A stretch of 64,000 nt of DNA from Martelella endophytica (GTDB lineage Bacteria; Pseudomonadota; Alphaproteobacteria; Rhizobiales; Rhizobiaceae), in NCBI RefSeq assembly GCF_000960975.1, contig NZ_CP010803.1, forward strand, positions 1,453,944-1,517,943, read 5' to 3'. This document shows positions 52,502 through 61,067 of the stretch, piece after piece. Both the position numbers and the translations under genes were made by a program. Under the pieces are notes generated by a model, which was not told the origin of the DNA, ran no database searches, and worked only from the letters and a program-made list of their open reading frames with translations. Numbering within the stretch: the stretch's first letter is position 1; every line of letters begins with the position of its first letter.

Positions 52502-53086
52502 TCAGTCCTGTGGTGTTTCGCCCCAGCGGCGGGCAAGTCCGCTGTCTATGCCGAAGAGATCAAGCGCGCGGACCACGGTCTGGGTTACCATGTCATCGAG
52601 CGTCTCGGGCTTGGCATAGAATGCTGGAACGGGGGGCATAATGATGGCGCCGGCCTCGGTGGCGGCGGTCATGGCGCGCAAATGGCCAAGGTGAAGGGGC
52701 GTTTCGCGCACCATCAGCACCAGACGGCGACGCTCCTTCAACATCACGTCTGCGGCGCGCGTGAGAAGGTTGGAGCTCGTCGAATGGGCAATCTCGGAAA
52801 GGGTGTGAATTGAGCACGGCGCAACCAGCATGCCTTCGGTGCGGAAGGAACCGGATGCGATCGAGGCTCCGATGTCATCGGCTGCGTGGACCACATCGGC
52901 GCGTGCATGCGCATCAGCCAGCGTCAGCGTGGTTTCATGGGCAAGCGTGCGCTCTGCGGCCTTGCTCATCACCAGATGAGTTTCGATATCGATGCCCTTC
53001 AGAATCTCCAGTGCGCGAAGACCGTAAACGTTTCCGGAAGCGCCGCTGATGGCAACGATGAGGCGTTTGCGGGGGGAGGCGGGCAT
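52502..53086 (-). CDS. ubiX: UbiX flavin prenyltransferase
   Basis: 194 residues from the ATG at 53086. IVAISGASGNVYGLRALEIL is the FMN-binding start, and PCSIHTLSEIAHSTSSNLL, then KERRRLVLMVRETPLHLGHL and IIMPPVPAFYAKPETL are the diagnostic UbiX/Pad1 segments. It makes prenylated FMN from FMN and dimethylallyl phosphate, the cofactor of UbiD-type decarboxylases. No ubiD is visible nearby. It is encoded 176 bases after murQ and immediately before the GH94-like gene, so its place in an operon is unclear. Confidence 0.93.
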   Translation of the reverse strand: MPASPRKRLIVAISGASGNVYGLRALEILKGIDIETHLVMSKAAERTLAHETTLTLADAHARADVVHAADDIGASIASGSFRTEGMLVAPCSIHTLSEIAHSTSSNLLTRAADVMLKERRRLVLMVRETPLHLGHLRAMTAATEAGAIIMPPVPAFYAKPETLDDMVTQTVVRALDLFGIDSGLARRWGETPQD

Positions 53087-53262
53087 GGGGATTGTCCTTC
53101 GGCGGCGTCGATAGCGACGGGGATGAGGAAAATCCCCTGACGACAAGCCATAGCCCATTTGATGGCCGAAACAAGTCCCGCGCACGGATTTTCCGCCACG
53201 GAAGGGTGGCCGAGGTTGCAGATTTGATGTTTGTCGGGAGCCGTACGCCCCCGTTAGTCATT

Positions 53263-54147
53263 TCAGCTTTCGAGCGCTCGGCGGAGGTTGCCCTTGGCCG
53301 CCGCCAGCTTTGCCTCGGCGGCGCCGCGGTCGAGATCGCGGTTCAGCATCACGATCGCCGTCTTGATGACGTTGTCGCAGGCCGAAAGCGTCCTTGCCGC
53401 TGTCTCGATATCGGTATCGGCGAGTTCGGCGACCATTTCCTTGGCGCGCTGGTGCAGCTTGGCGTTGGTCGGCTTCATCTCCACCATGCGGCCCTGATAG
53501 ACATAGCCGAGGCGGATCATCACGGCGGTGGAAAGCGTGTTGAGCGCCACCTTCTGGGCGGTACCGGCCTTCATCCGCGTCGAGCCGGCGACGAACTCGG
53601 CGCCAGTCGAAAGCAGCACCGCGAAATCGGCATGGCCAGCGACGCTGCCCTGCGGATTGTTGAAGACGGCGACGGTGAGCGCGCGGAGCGCGCGGGCATG
53701 GGCGAGGCCGGAAACGACATAGGGCGTGTTGCCGCTCGCAGCGACGCCGACCAGCACATCCTTTTGCGAAAAGTCGACGCTTTCGAGATCGGTGACGGCG
53801 GCCGCCTCGTCATCCTCGGCGCCCTCCTTGGCGACCAGGAAGGCTTCCGGTCCGCCGGCCATCAGGCTCAGTGCCCGGTCACGCGGAAAATTGTAGGTCG
53901 GCGGCAGTTCGGCCGCGTCGAGCGTCGCAAGGCGTCCCGACGTGCCGGCGCCCATATAGATCAGCCGGCCGCCGTTTTCGAGGCGCTCGCAGATCGCGTC
54001 GGCGGCGGCGGCGATGATGGGGGAAGCCTCGCTCACGGCGGCGATCGCCGCGAACTGGCCTTCGACGATGCCGTCTACCAGATCGGCGGCCGGCCATTTG
54101 TCGATGGTGGCATAGCGTTTCGAGGCGGCTTCGGTCGTCGAATTCAT
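53263..54147 (-). CDS. murQ: N-acetylmuramic acid 6-phosphate etherase
   Basis: 294 residues, a SIS-domain enzyme of normal length. YMGAGTSGRLATLDAAELPP, VGVAASGNTPYV and STGAEFVAGSTRMKAGTAQK are the MurQ signatures that contact the sugar phosphate. It cleaves MurNAc-6-P to GlcNAc-6-P and lactate, a cytoplasmic step in peptidoglycan recycling. The start overlaps the kinase stop by four bases. It is the last gene of the seven-gene operon from the ABC ATPase at 59.9 kb. Confidence 0.94.
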   Translation of the reverse strand: MNSTTEAASKRYATIDKWPAADLVDGIVEGQFAAIAAVSEASPIIAAAADAICERLENGGRLIYMGAGTSGRLATLDAAELPPTYNFPRDRALSLMAGGPEAFLVAKEGAEDDEAAAVTDLESVDFSQKDVLVGVAASGNTPYVVSGLAHARALRALTVAVFNNPQGSVAGHADFAVLLSTGAEFVAGSTRMKAGTAQKVALNTLSTAVMIRLGYVYQGRMVEMKPTNAKLHQRAKEMVAELADTDIETAARTLSACDNVIKTAIVMLNRDLDRGAAEAKLAAAKGNLRRALES

Positions 54148-55064
54148 GGGTTTGATCCTGATTTCGCGGGATTGTCGGAGAAAAGTGAAAGCGCCAGTCG
54201 GGCTGCCCCTTCGGCCTGATCGAGCACCGGAAACAGCGCTTCGCCGGCAAGCTCCCGGCGGATGGTGTCGGCGATGACGGGGTCGAGCTTCAGCACGCCG
54301 CCGATGAAGGCAACGGGGTGAGGACCTGCACGCTGGATGAGGATATTGCCCAGCCGGGCGAGTGCATGGCCCGCTTCGACAAGCAGGTTCTGCGCAAAGA
54401 TGTCACCCGCGCGCGCAGCCTCGGCGACCGGCCTTGCGAGCGCGCCGATACGGCCGCGATCGCCGCCATAGATGAAGGAACGCATGTCGGACCAGTCGTC
54501 GGCGCCGATTGCGGCATAGAGGGCGTTTGCCAGTGTCTGCATGTCACCGGGGCTGCCGGTTTCGTCGATGCGGCGGTAGAGCGCCCTGACGGCGGCGAGC
54601 GCGATCCAGGCGCCGGCGCCGGCATCATCGATCAGGATGCCGCGGCCGCCGATGCGGAAAATGCTGCCGTCTTCCCTCAGGTGCACGGCAATCGAGCCGG
54701 TGCCGGCGGAGACGAGGTGGCCCTTGCCGGGCTGAAACAGCGCCCGAAAGGCGAGTTCGATATCGTCGGAGACGAAGATCCTCTCCGGTACGACGCCGAG
54801 GTGATGGCCGATGATTGCCTCGATGTCGCTGCGCGCACGCGGTCCGTAGCCGGTGAGGCCGAGCACGGCGGCATCGACGGGGCGCGTCAGGCTGGCCGCG
54901 ATCTGCTCGATGCTGCGGACGAGTTCGGCACGGGCGGTGGCGTTGAAGGTATGGCCGGTGGCGCCGGGGGCGACGCCGCGCTCGACGATCGCACCGGTGC
55001 CGTCCGCCACCGCGAAGCGCGAAGCCGTGCCGCCGATATCGCCGCCGAGGAAAAAGCCCGCCAT
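54144..55064 (-). CDS. BadF/BcrA-type amino-sugar kinase (NagK-like)
   Basis: 306 residues from the ATG at 55064, four bases after nanE. FLGGDIGGTASRFAVADG is the phosphate-1 motif; LTGYGPRARSDIEAI, VSAGTGSIAVHLREDG and GGRGILIDDAGAGAWIALAA follow in the ASKHA order. Proteins of this group phosphorylate N-acetylglucosamine, N-acetylmannosamine or N-acetylmuramic acid. Between nanE and murQ it likely supplies the 6-phosphate for one or both, but which sugar is preferred is not decided by sequence. A longer frame upstream overlaps nanE and is rejected. Confidence 0.82.
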   Translation of the reverse strand: MAGFFLGGDIGGTASRFAVADGTGAIVERGVAPGATGHTFNATARAELVRSIEQIAASLTRPVDAAVLGLTGYGPRARSDIEAIIGHHLGVVPERIFVSDDIELAFRALFQPGKGHLVSAGTGSIAVHLREDGSIFRIGGRGILIDDAGAGAWIALAAVRALYRRIDETGSPGDMQTLANALYAAIGADDWSDMRSFIYGGDRGRIGALARPVAEAARAGDIFAQNLLVEAGHALARLGNILIQRAGPHPVAFIGGVLKLDPVIADTIRRELAGEALFPVLDQAEGAARLALSLFSDNPAKSGSNP

Positions 55065-55068
55065 CGCC

Positions 55069-55740
55069 TCAGCCCTCGACAATGCTGACGAAGCCGCGGG
55101 TGATCTCGCGGGGATTGGTGATCGCCGTGCCGACGACGACGGCATGGGCGCCGCAATCCAGCGCACGCCTGGCGCGTTCCGGCGTCGAGAACCGGCCCTC
55201 GGCAATGACAGGGACATCCAGCCTCGTGGCAAGCGCCTCGATCAGCGCGTAGTCCGGCGCGTCGTCTTCGCGCTTTGTATAGTCGGTGTAGCCCGAAAGC
55301 GTTGTCGCGACATAGGTTGCGCCCATGTCGGCGGCCGCCAGGCCCTCCTCCAGCGTGGAAATGTCGCAGAAGGCCTCGAGGCGCAGCGTTTCGGTGATGT
55401 GGCGGATCAATGCGGCCGGCGCATCGCCGATGCGTTCGCGCGGTGTCGCGTCGAGAGCGATGACGTCGGCGCCCGCCTCGGCCAGCCCGTCGCAGGCGGC
55501 AAAGGTCGGCGTGATATAGACCGGAACGCGCTCGTCGAACACCTTGTCGATGCCGATCACCGGCAGGCCAGCGGCCTTGACCGCCTTCACGTCATCGACG
55601 CCATTGGCGCGGATCGCGGTAGCACCGCCATCGCGGGCGGCAAGCGCCATGGCGCCCATAAACAGCGGGCCATGGAGGGGATTGTCCTTGCGGGCCTGGC
55701 AGGAGACGATCAGGCGCCCTTTCTTCAGCATCGGGCTCAT
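55069..55740 (-). CDS. nanE: N-acetylmannosamine-6-phosphate 2-epimerase
   Basis: 223 residues, a TIM barrel. LIVSCQARKDNPLHGPLFMG opens the family; YITPTFAACDGLAEAGADVI and ALDATPRERIG follow, and CDISTLEEGLAAADMGA, VATTLSGYTDYTK and VIAEGRFSTPERARRALDCG complete the phosphate-binding end. It converts ManNAc-6-P to GlcNAc-6-P, which links sialic acid catabolism to amino-sugar pathways. It overlaps the permease stop by four bases (ATGA). The nanA and transporter of sialic acid lie about 38 kb away. Confidence 0.93.
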   Translation of the reverse strand: MSPMLKKGRLIVSCQARKDNPLHGPLFMGAMALAARDGGATAIRANGVDDVKAVKAAGLPVIGIDKVFDERVPVYITPTFAACDGLAEAGADVIALDATPRERIGDAPAALIRHITETLRLEAFCDISTLEEGLAAADMGATYVATTLSGYTDYTKREDDAPDYALIEALATRLDVPVIAEGRFSTPERARRALDCGAHAVVVGTAITNPREITRGFVSIVEG

Positions 55741-56588
55741 TTGATCGCGCCCGAGGTCATGCCGGAGATGAACTGACGCGACAGCACGATATAGAGGATC
55801 GTGATCGGGGCGGCGGCAAAGGTGAGGCCGGCGAAGAGCACGCCCCAGTTGGTGGTGTATTCGCCCATGAAGCCGGTCAGTCCCTGCGGCAGGGTTTTCA
55901 GGTCGTCATTCTGCAGGAAGATCAGCGGGAAGAAGAAGTCGTTCCAGATCGGCACCAGATTGTTGATCGCCGCGATCACCATGGCGGGGCGGGTGAGCGG
56001 CAGCATGATCTTCCACATGATGCGCAGCTCCGAGGCGCCGTCCATGCGTGCGGCATCTTCCAGTTCCCCCGGCAGCGAACGGATGAAGCCCGTCATGATG
56101 AACACGGCCGACGGCAGCCCCATCGCCACATAGATCAGGATCAGCGACAGCTGGGTGTCGAGCAGGCCGAGATCGCGCATCAGCACGAACAGCGGAATGA
56201 CGGCGAGTTTCAGCGGCAGTGTCAGCCCGGCCAGGAAGAACAGCAGGATGAAGCTCGATCCCTTGAACGCGTAGCGCCCGAGCGCATAGGCGGCGAGCGT
56301 GCCCAGCACCAGGATCGCGAAAATCGCCGAGCCGGTGATCAGCACCGAATTGAAGAAATAGCGGACGAAATTGGTATCGGTCCAGATCGCGACGAAGTTC
56401 GAAAGATCGGTGAAATCCGGGATCGTGAACGGATGACGGAAGATCTCCATCGTCGGCTTGAAGGCCGAGAACACCATGATCACGATCGGCGCGATCATGA
56501 TGAAGGAATTGGCGATCAAAAAGATCTGCAACAGGCCGTCGCGGCCGAAGGTGCGCATCAGGCCGGTCTTGTCGGAAGAATTCGTCAC
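55737..56588 (-). CDS. Amino-sugar ABC permease, MalG type
   Basis: 283 residues with a GTG start (56588) overlapping the MalF-type gene by four bases. EAA loop LEDAARMDGASELRIMWKIM and the terminal RQFISGMTSGAIK identify a MalG permease. Six helices predicted. It is paired with the MalF-type gene and coupled downstream to nanE. Confidence 0.88.
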   Translation of the reverse strand: MTNSSDKTGLMRTFGRDGLLQIFLIANSFIMIAPIVIMVFSAFKPTMEIFRHPFTIPDFTDLSNFVAIWTDTNFVRYFFNSVLITGSAIFAILVLGTLAAYALGRYAFKGSSFILLFFLAGLTLPLKLAVIPLFVLMRDLGLLDTQLSLILIYVAMGLPSAVFIMTGFIRSLPGELEDAARMDGASELRIMWKIMLPLTRPAMVIAAINNLVPIWNDFFFPLIFLQNDDLKTLPQGLTGFMGEYTTNWGVLFAGLTFAAAPITILYIVLSRQFISGMTSGAIK

Positions 56589-57505
56589 AGCTCAATCTCC
56601 CGGCGACGCAGGAACACGGTCATGGTGGCGGCAAACGCGGTGATGAACACGAAGACCAGCACGGCCACGGCGCTGCCATGGCCGAAATCGGCGACGCCGG
56701 TCGAGGGGCCGCCGAAGGCAAGGCGGTAGAAATAAAGTGCCAGAACGTCCGAATGGCCATAGGGCGAGCCGAGGATGTCCTCCATCACATAGGGCAGCTC
56801 GAACCAGTTGAACGAGCCGATGAACTGCAGCACGAAGACGATGGTTGCCGCCGGTGCCACCAGCGGCCAGATGATCTTGCGGATCTTCACCCACTCGCTT
56901 TCGGTCTCCATGCGCGCGGCGTCATAGATTTCGCCGGGAATGCGCTGCATGGCGGCAAGGAAGATCAGCGTCGGAAAGCCGACCCAGTGCCAGGCATTGA
57001 CGAGGATGAGGGCGGGAAGCGCCGTCTCCGGCTGGCCGAGCCAGGGCTGCGCAAGGCTGGTCAGGCCTATCGATTTCAAGAGGTTGTTGACGAGGCCGAA
57101 CACCGGATTGAGGAACAGTTTCCACAGATAGCCGACGATGACCGTCGACAGCACCACCGGCAGGAACACGGCGATGCGGTGGAAGCGGGCGAGCGGAAAT
57201 TCGCGCCAGAGCGCATAGGCAAGCAGAAAGGCGGCGCCGTTCTGGATCACCATCAGCGAGAAGAAGACGATGACGTTGTTCATGAAGGCGTTCTGGATGT
57301 CGCTCTTGTAGGGCTCGCGCAGCAGAACGTCGGAGAAATTCTTGAAACCCACGAATTCGCCGCGCGCCAGGCCGTTCCAGTCATAGAAGGCATAGGCGAG
57401 CGCGGAAATGATCGGATAGGCGACGAAGAGGATCATGACCAGCAGGCCGGGGGCGATCAGGCTGGTGATCCACAGGCCGCGGCGCGTGGGTTTGAACGAT
57501 GGCAT
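56585..57505 (-). CDS. Amino-sugar ABC permease, MalF type
   Basis: 306 residues from the ATG at 57505 (GGAGACG before it). Six helices with EAA loop IYDAARMETESEWVKIRKII. An upstream extension in the frame crosses the intergenic stem-loop and is rejected. It follows the binding protein after a 91-base gap that contains a strong hairpin. Confidence 0.88.
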   Translation of the reverse strand: MPSFKPTRRGLWITSLIAPGLLVMILFVAYPIISALAYAFYDWNGLARGEFVGFKNFSDVLLREPYKSDIQNAFMNNVIVFFSLMVIQNGAAFLLAYALWREFPLARFHRIAVFLPVVLSTVIVGYLWKLFLNPVFGLVNNLLKSIGLTSLAQPWLGQPETALPALILVNAWHWVGFPTLIFLAAMQRIPGEIYDAARMETESEWVKIRKIIWPLVAPAATIVFVLQFIGSFNWFELPYVMEDILGSPYGHSDVLALYFYRLAFGGPSTGVADFGHGSAVAVLVFVFITAFAATMTVFLRRREIEL

Positions 57506-57561
57506 CGAAACGTCTCCGGTGGGGAGGATTGCCTCTTCGGCATGCTCTCCGGGGCAGATGG

Positions 57562-57587
57562 CCGGGCCGGCTCGAAAACCGGCCCGG
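57562..57587 (-). other. Intercistronic stem-loop after the amino-sugar binding-protein gene
   Basis: CCGGGCCGG and CCGGCCCGG pair perfectly over nine bases with an eight-base A-rich loop, nine bases after the binding-protein stop and ahead of the MalF-type gene. No T-run follows. Likely function: mRNA stabilisation or partial termination. Confidence 0.58.
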
Positions 57588-57596
57588 TTCCTGGTG

Positions 57597-58835
57597 TTAC
57601 TTCTGGAACGGCTCGTAGTAGGTGGCGATGCCATCGGTGATGATCTTGCCGGCCTCTTCGGGCGTTTCGTCACCGGCCATCATCTTCTGCACGTTTTCCT
57701 GAACCAACGTCGAGCCCGACGGCTGTTCGAAGCGGAAATGCACCAGCATCATGTAGGGGATCGAGTTCTGGTTGAGATCTGCGACTGCCTGCAGGTCCGG
57801 GTTCGAGAACTTGACGCCGGGGATCGGCGAGATGTTGGAGAGCTCGTCGGCAAAGGCCTGGCCGAATTCCTGCGAGGCGAGGAAGTTGAGGAACTTCGTC
57901 ACGGCTTCCTTGTGCTCGCTCGCGGCGTTGCCGGCATAGCCGCCGTCGTAATAGACGGCAACCAGACCCTCGTCGTCCGGATTGACGGTCGGGGCGGGCG
58001 CCACGCCGACTTCGATATCCGGGTTCATCGACTTCATCGCGGCGATTTCATACGAGCCGCCGACGAACATGCCGGCCATGCCGGAGGCGAAGAGCTGCTG
58101 CGAGGACGGATAGTCGAGGCCGACGAAGCCATCCGGGAAATACTGGCTCGCATTCTGGATGCGGGTCAGCGCATCAACGAAGCGCGGGTCGGTGAAGTCG
58201 GCCTCGCCGGCCATCACGTCTTCATAAAAGCCCTTGCCCATGGTCGAGGCGCCCATGCCGAACGTCAGAACCTCGTTCTGCCAGGCCGCGGCCGTGCCGT
58301 TGGCGAAGGGGAAGATGCCGGCTTCCTGGAGCGCCTGCGCGGCGGCGTCGATGTCGTCCCAGGTCTTCGGCGCGGCAAGCCCCATATCGTCGAACATCCC
58401 CTTGTTGTAGAGCATCATCATGGTCTGCGAAGCGAAGGGAATAGCGTAGACGGTCTCATCCGAGCGCAGCGTCTCCGCCATCAGCGCGGCTTCCGGAAAA
58501 TCCTTGAGCGCGGGCACGACGTCATCGGTCAGCGGCATCAGGTAGCCGCCGGAGGCGAGGTCCTCGAACGAGCCATAGGCGCGGACCATCATCACGTCCG
58601 GACCGGCTTCGCCCGCAAGCGCCGTCTTCAGGATCGTGCCGTAACTGACGGCCTCGACCATGCGCAGCTTGACGGTGATGTCCGGGTTTTCCTTCTCGAA
58701 CATGGCGATGAAGTCCTCGTACTGGGCGACGTCTTCCGTGCGCCAGCCCCAGAACGAGATCTCTTCGGAAAATGCGGGTGCGGCGAGGCCGGCAAAGGCG
58801 GCGGCCGCAAGGATGGTCTTGACGAAGGGTTTCAT
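57597..58835 (-). CDS. Amino-sugar ABC binding protein (CUT1)
   Basis: 412 residues with signal peptide MKPFVKTILAAAAFAGLAAP (AFSEE cleavage). ISFWGWRTEDVAQYEDFIAM and FEKENPDITVKLRMVEAVSY begin the mature domain, and KTWDDIDAAAQALQEAGIFP is the hinge-region segment of carbohydrate binders. With nanE, a NagK-like kinase and murQ in the same operon, the ligand is probably GlcNAc, MurNAc, ManNAc or a short peptidoglycan fragment. Confidence 0.82.
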   Translation of the reverse strand: MKPFVKTILAAAAFAGLAAPAFSEEISFWGWRTEDVAQYEDFIAMFEKENPDITVKLRMVEAVSYGTILKTALAGEAGPDVMMVRAYGSFEDLASGGYLMPLTDDVVPALKDFPEAALMAETLRSDETVYAIPFASQTMMMLYNKGMFDDMGLAAPKTWDDIDAAAQALQEAGIFPFANGTAAAWQNEVLTFGMGASTMGKGFYEDVMAGEADFTDPRFVDALTRIQNASQYFPDGFVGLDYPSSQQLFASGMAGMFVGGSYEIAAMKSMNPDIEVGVAPAPTVNPDDEGLVAVYYDGGYAGNAASEHKEAVTKFLNFLASQEFGQAFADELSNISPIPGVKFSNPDLQAVADLNQNSIPYMMLVHFRFEQPSGSTLVQENVQKMMAGDETPEEAGKIITDGIATYYEPFQK

Positions 58836-58882
58836 CCGGTTGTTCCTTTCTTCGGTTCCCCTGGTAGTCTCGCGGGCGGCCC

Positions 58883-58904
58883 CGCCTGATCTGAAGATCA
58901 GGCG
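58883..58904. other. Hairpin overlapping the ATPase stop codon
   Basis: CGCCTGATC-TGAA-GATCAGGCG, a perfect nine-base-pair stem with a tetraloop. It covers the last ATPase codons and stop on the minus strand, 48 bases before the binding-protein start. It may affect translation of the gene pair; no terminator T-run follows. Confidence 0.4.
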
Positions 58905-59956
58905 ACGCGCTGGCCGCTCGCCTTTTCGAAGAGGTGCAGAGCCTGCGCCTTCGCCGTCACCGTCACGCGCTGATCGGCATCGAAATATTCGCTCGGCGGC
59001 ACGCGCACCGTCACCTGCTCGCCATTGGCGAGGCGGACATAGACGTAGCTGTCGTCGCCGAGATATTCGGTGTAGATGACCTCGCCGGCAAAGCCCTCGG
59101 CCGCACCGGGCGTGATTGCCAGCGCATCCGGCCGGGCGCCGATGGTGAGCGCTGTGGCCGGCGCGGCCTCGGGGGCGACGATCGCGCCCGTTCCGGCGAT
59201 GCCAAGCTTTCCGCCGGCACTCTCGACATCGAGCAGCGACATCTTCGGCGAACCGATGAAGGTCGCAACGAAGGTATTGGCGGGGGTCTCGAACAGTTCG
59301 CGCGGCGTGCCGACCTGCTCGATATAGCCGTTGTTCATGACGACGATCCGGTCGGCGAGCGTCATCGCCTCGACCTGGTCGTGTGTCACGTAGATCATCG
59401 TGCCGCCGATATCGTGATGCAGACGGGCGATCTCGAGGCGGACATCGGCGCGCAGCGCTGCGTCAAGGTTCGACAGCGGCTCGTCGAGCAGGAACACATC
59501 CGGCTTGCGCACGACAGCGCGGGCGATGGCGACGCGCTGGCGCTGGCCGCCGGAAAGTTCGCGGGGCTTGCGCTTCAGATATTGTTCGAGCCGCAGCATC
59601 CGCGCGGCTTCGGCGATGCGACTTTCGACCTCGGCCTTGGAAAGCCCCATCAGCCGGGCGCCGAAAGCCATGTTCTCGTAGACGTCCATGTGCGGATAAA
59701 GCGCGTAGGACTGGAACACCATCGCCGCACCGCGCTTCGACGGCGCGACATCGTTCATCACCTTGTCGTTGATCGAAAGCGTGCCGCCCGAGATCGGGTC
59801 GAGGCCGGCGATCAGGCGCAGCAATGTCGACTTTCCGCAGCCCGAGGGGCCGACGAAGATGATGAGCTCGCGGTCGCCGATCTCCAGATCGATGCCGTGC
59901 AGCACTTCCGTTTCCTTGAAGCGCTTGACGATGCCCTTGAGTGATAGACGTGCCAA
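58898..59956 (-). CDS. Amino-sugar ABC ATPase, UgpC/MsmK type
   Basis: 352 residues. The chosen start is a TTG at 59956 giving MARLSLKGIVKRFKETEV, the usual opening of these ATPases, with GAGGGACG well placed upstream; an ATG at 59980 has no ribosome site and lies in the operator region. Walker A GPSGCGKST, signature LSGGQRQRVAIARAV, Walker B FLLDEPLSNLD, H-loop YVTHDQVEA; a C-terminal TOBE domain follows. First gene of the seven-gene amino-sugar operon. Confidence 0.85.
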   Translation of the reverse strand: MARLSLKGIVKRFKETEVLHGIDLEIGDRELIIFVGPSGCGKSTLLRLIAGLDPISGGTLSINDKVMNDVAPSKRGAAMVFQSYALYPHMDVYENMAFGARLMGLSKAEVESRIAEAARMLRLEQYLKRKPRELSGGQRQRVAIARAVVRKPDVFLLDEPLSNLDAALRADVRLEIARLHHDIGGTMIYVTHDQVEAMTLADRIVVMNNGYIEQVGTPRELFETPANTFVATFIGSPKMSLLDVESAGGKLGIAGTGAIVAPEAAPATALTIGARPDALAITPGAAEGFAGEVIYTEYLGDDSYVYVRLANGEQVTVRVPPSEYFDADQRVTVTAKAQALHLFEKASGQRVA

Positions 59957-59972
59957 AAAGCGTCCCTCGAAC

Positions 59973-59990
59973 AATACCATTCAAATACCA
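59973..59990 (-). promoter_or_regulatory. Twin AATACCA repeats upstream of the ATPase operon
   Basis: AATACCA occurs at 59973-59979 and again at 59984-59990, an 11-base spacing (one helical turn), in direct orientation 17 bases upstream of the ATPase start. The same motif, as TTGGTAT, recurs in mirror orientation near the divergent GntR gene. Likely binding sites for that regulator. Confidence 0.6.
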
Positions 59991-60179
59991 ATTGAAACAT
60001 GACCGCTTTTTCGGAAACTGTAAAGGGTCAATTGCCGAGCGGGGTCGAAATCGTCATCGGGCGCTATCGGTCCTATTTGGGGCCGGTAGTTCGCGAAAGG
60101 GGCCCTCATCGTTGCCCGGCCTTCCGACTTGCCGGCCGATCGGCGCCACCAGACAAAGGAGACGTGGTCGGCTTGCCCT

Positions 60180-60206
60180 TTGGTATTTTATTGGTATTAT
60201 TGGTCT
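60180..60206 (+). promoter_or_regulatory. TTGGTAT direct repeats upstream of the GntR gene
   Basis: TTGGTAT at 60180-60186 and 60191-60197 (11-base spacing), with a third TTGGTCT at 60200-60206, in the 306-base divergent gap. They mirror the AATACCA pair at 59973-59990. The rest of the gap, about 60007-60179, shows no supported gene or repeat. Confidence 0.6.
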
Positions 60207-60262
60207 CCATCAGCAAAGGGATGCTTCCGGGCGCCCGATCACGAGCAGAACGCCAGGGCGGA

Positions 60263-61000
60263 ATGGACGCATTTTTTCAGAAACTCGATCTTGATGGCGA
60301 CGGCCCGCTTTACCTTCGCCTGAAGGCTGCGCTGGCCGAGGCCATTGCGTCTGGCCGGCTGAAGCCCGGAGCGGCGCTGCCGGCCGAGCGCGACATGGCC
60401 GCGGCTCTTGGCATCAGCCGCGTGACCGTGCGGCGCGCCATCGAGGAGTTGACCCGCGAGGAGCGGATCGAGCGCCGCCAGGGCGCCGGCACCTTCGTCG
60501 CCGAACCGCTCACCCGCATCGAGCAGTCGCTGAGCCGTCTGACCTCGTTTTCCGATGACATGGCGCGGCGCGGGCTGAAGCCCGGTTCGCGCTGGATCAC
60601 CCGCGGCCTGTTCAAGCCTTCGACCGAGGAGGTCATGGCGCTCGGCCTTTCGCCCGGTGCCCGGGTCGCCCGCCTTGTGAGGGTTCGGCTTGCCGATGAC
60701 CGGGCGATGGCGCTGGAGCGCTCGAGCCTGCCGGAAGATATTCTTGCGGCGCCGGAAATCGTCGAGACCTCGCTTTACGACGTCCTGGCCGATGCCGGCG
60801 TGCAGCCGGCCCGTGCAATCGAGCGCATTTCCGCCTGCTGCCTGAGCGAGGCGGAGAGCCTGCTGCTCGGTATGGCGATCGGGGCTCCTGCGCTGACTGT
60901 CGAGCGGTTGGCCTATAACGGCGCCGGTCGGGTCATCGAGGTAACCCGCACGCTCTACCGGGCGGATGTCTTCGACATGGTGGCGGAGATGACGTTCTAG
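60263..61000 (+). CDS. GntR/HutC-family regulator of the amino-sugar operon
   Basis: 245 residues from the ATG at 60263. The upstream open frame (to 59999) passes through the operator region and lacks similarity. The winged HTH (LPAERDMAAALGISRVTVRR, then RIERRQGAGTFVAEP) is followed by a UTRA domain (SLSRLTSFSDDMARRGLKPG, ending VIEVTRTLYRADVFDMV). It resembles NagR-type regulators that sense GlcNAc-6-P or GlcN-6-P. Divergent from the ATPase-binding protein-permease-nanE-kinase-murQ operon. Confidence 0.85.
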   Translation: MDAFFQKLDLDGDGPLYLRLKAALAEAIASGRLKPGAALPAERDMAAALGISRVTVRRAIEELTREERIERRQGAGTFVAEPLTRIEQSLSRLTSFSDDMARRGLKPGSRWITRGLFKPSTEEVMALGLSPGARVARLVRVRLADDRAMALERSSLPEDILAAPEIVETSLYDVLADAGVQPARAIERISACCLSEAESLLLGMAIGAPALTVERLAYNGAGRVIEVTRTLYRADVFDMVAEMTF

Positions 61001-61067
61001 CGCAATTTCAGGTGACGTGCGAACCGGCTCATCGACCGGAATGGCGCGCTACCGACGCAAGGCCCGG

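Noticed and set aside
59999..60262. N-terminal extension of the GntR regulator from 59999
   Set aside because: It runs through the direct-repeat operators, has a hydrophobic stretch foreign to the family, and the ATG at 60263 gives the standard HTH.
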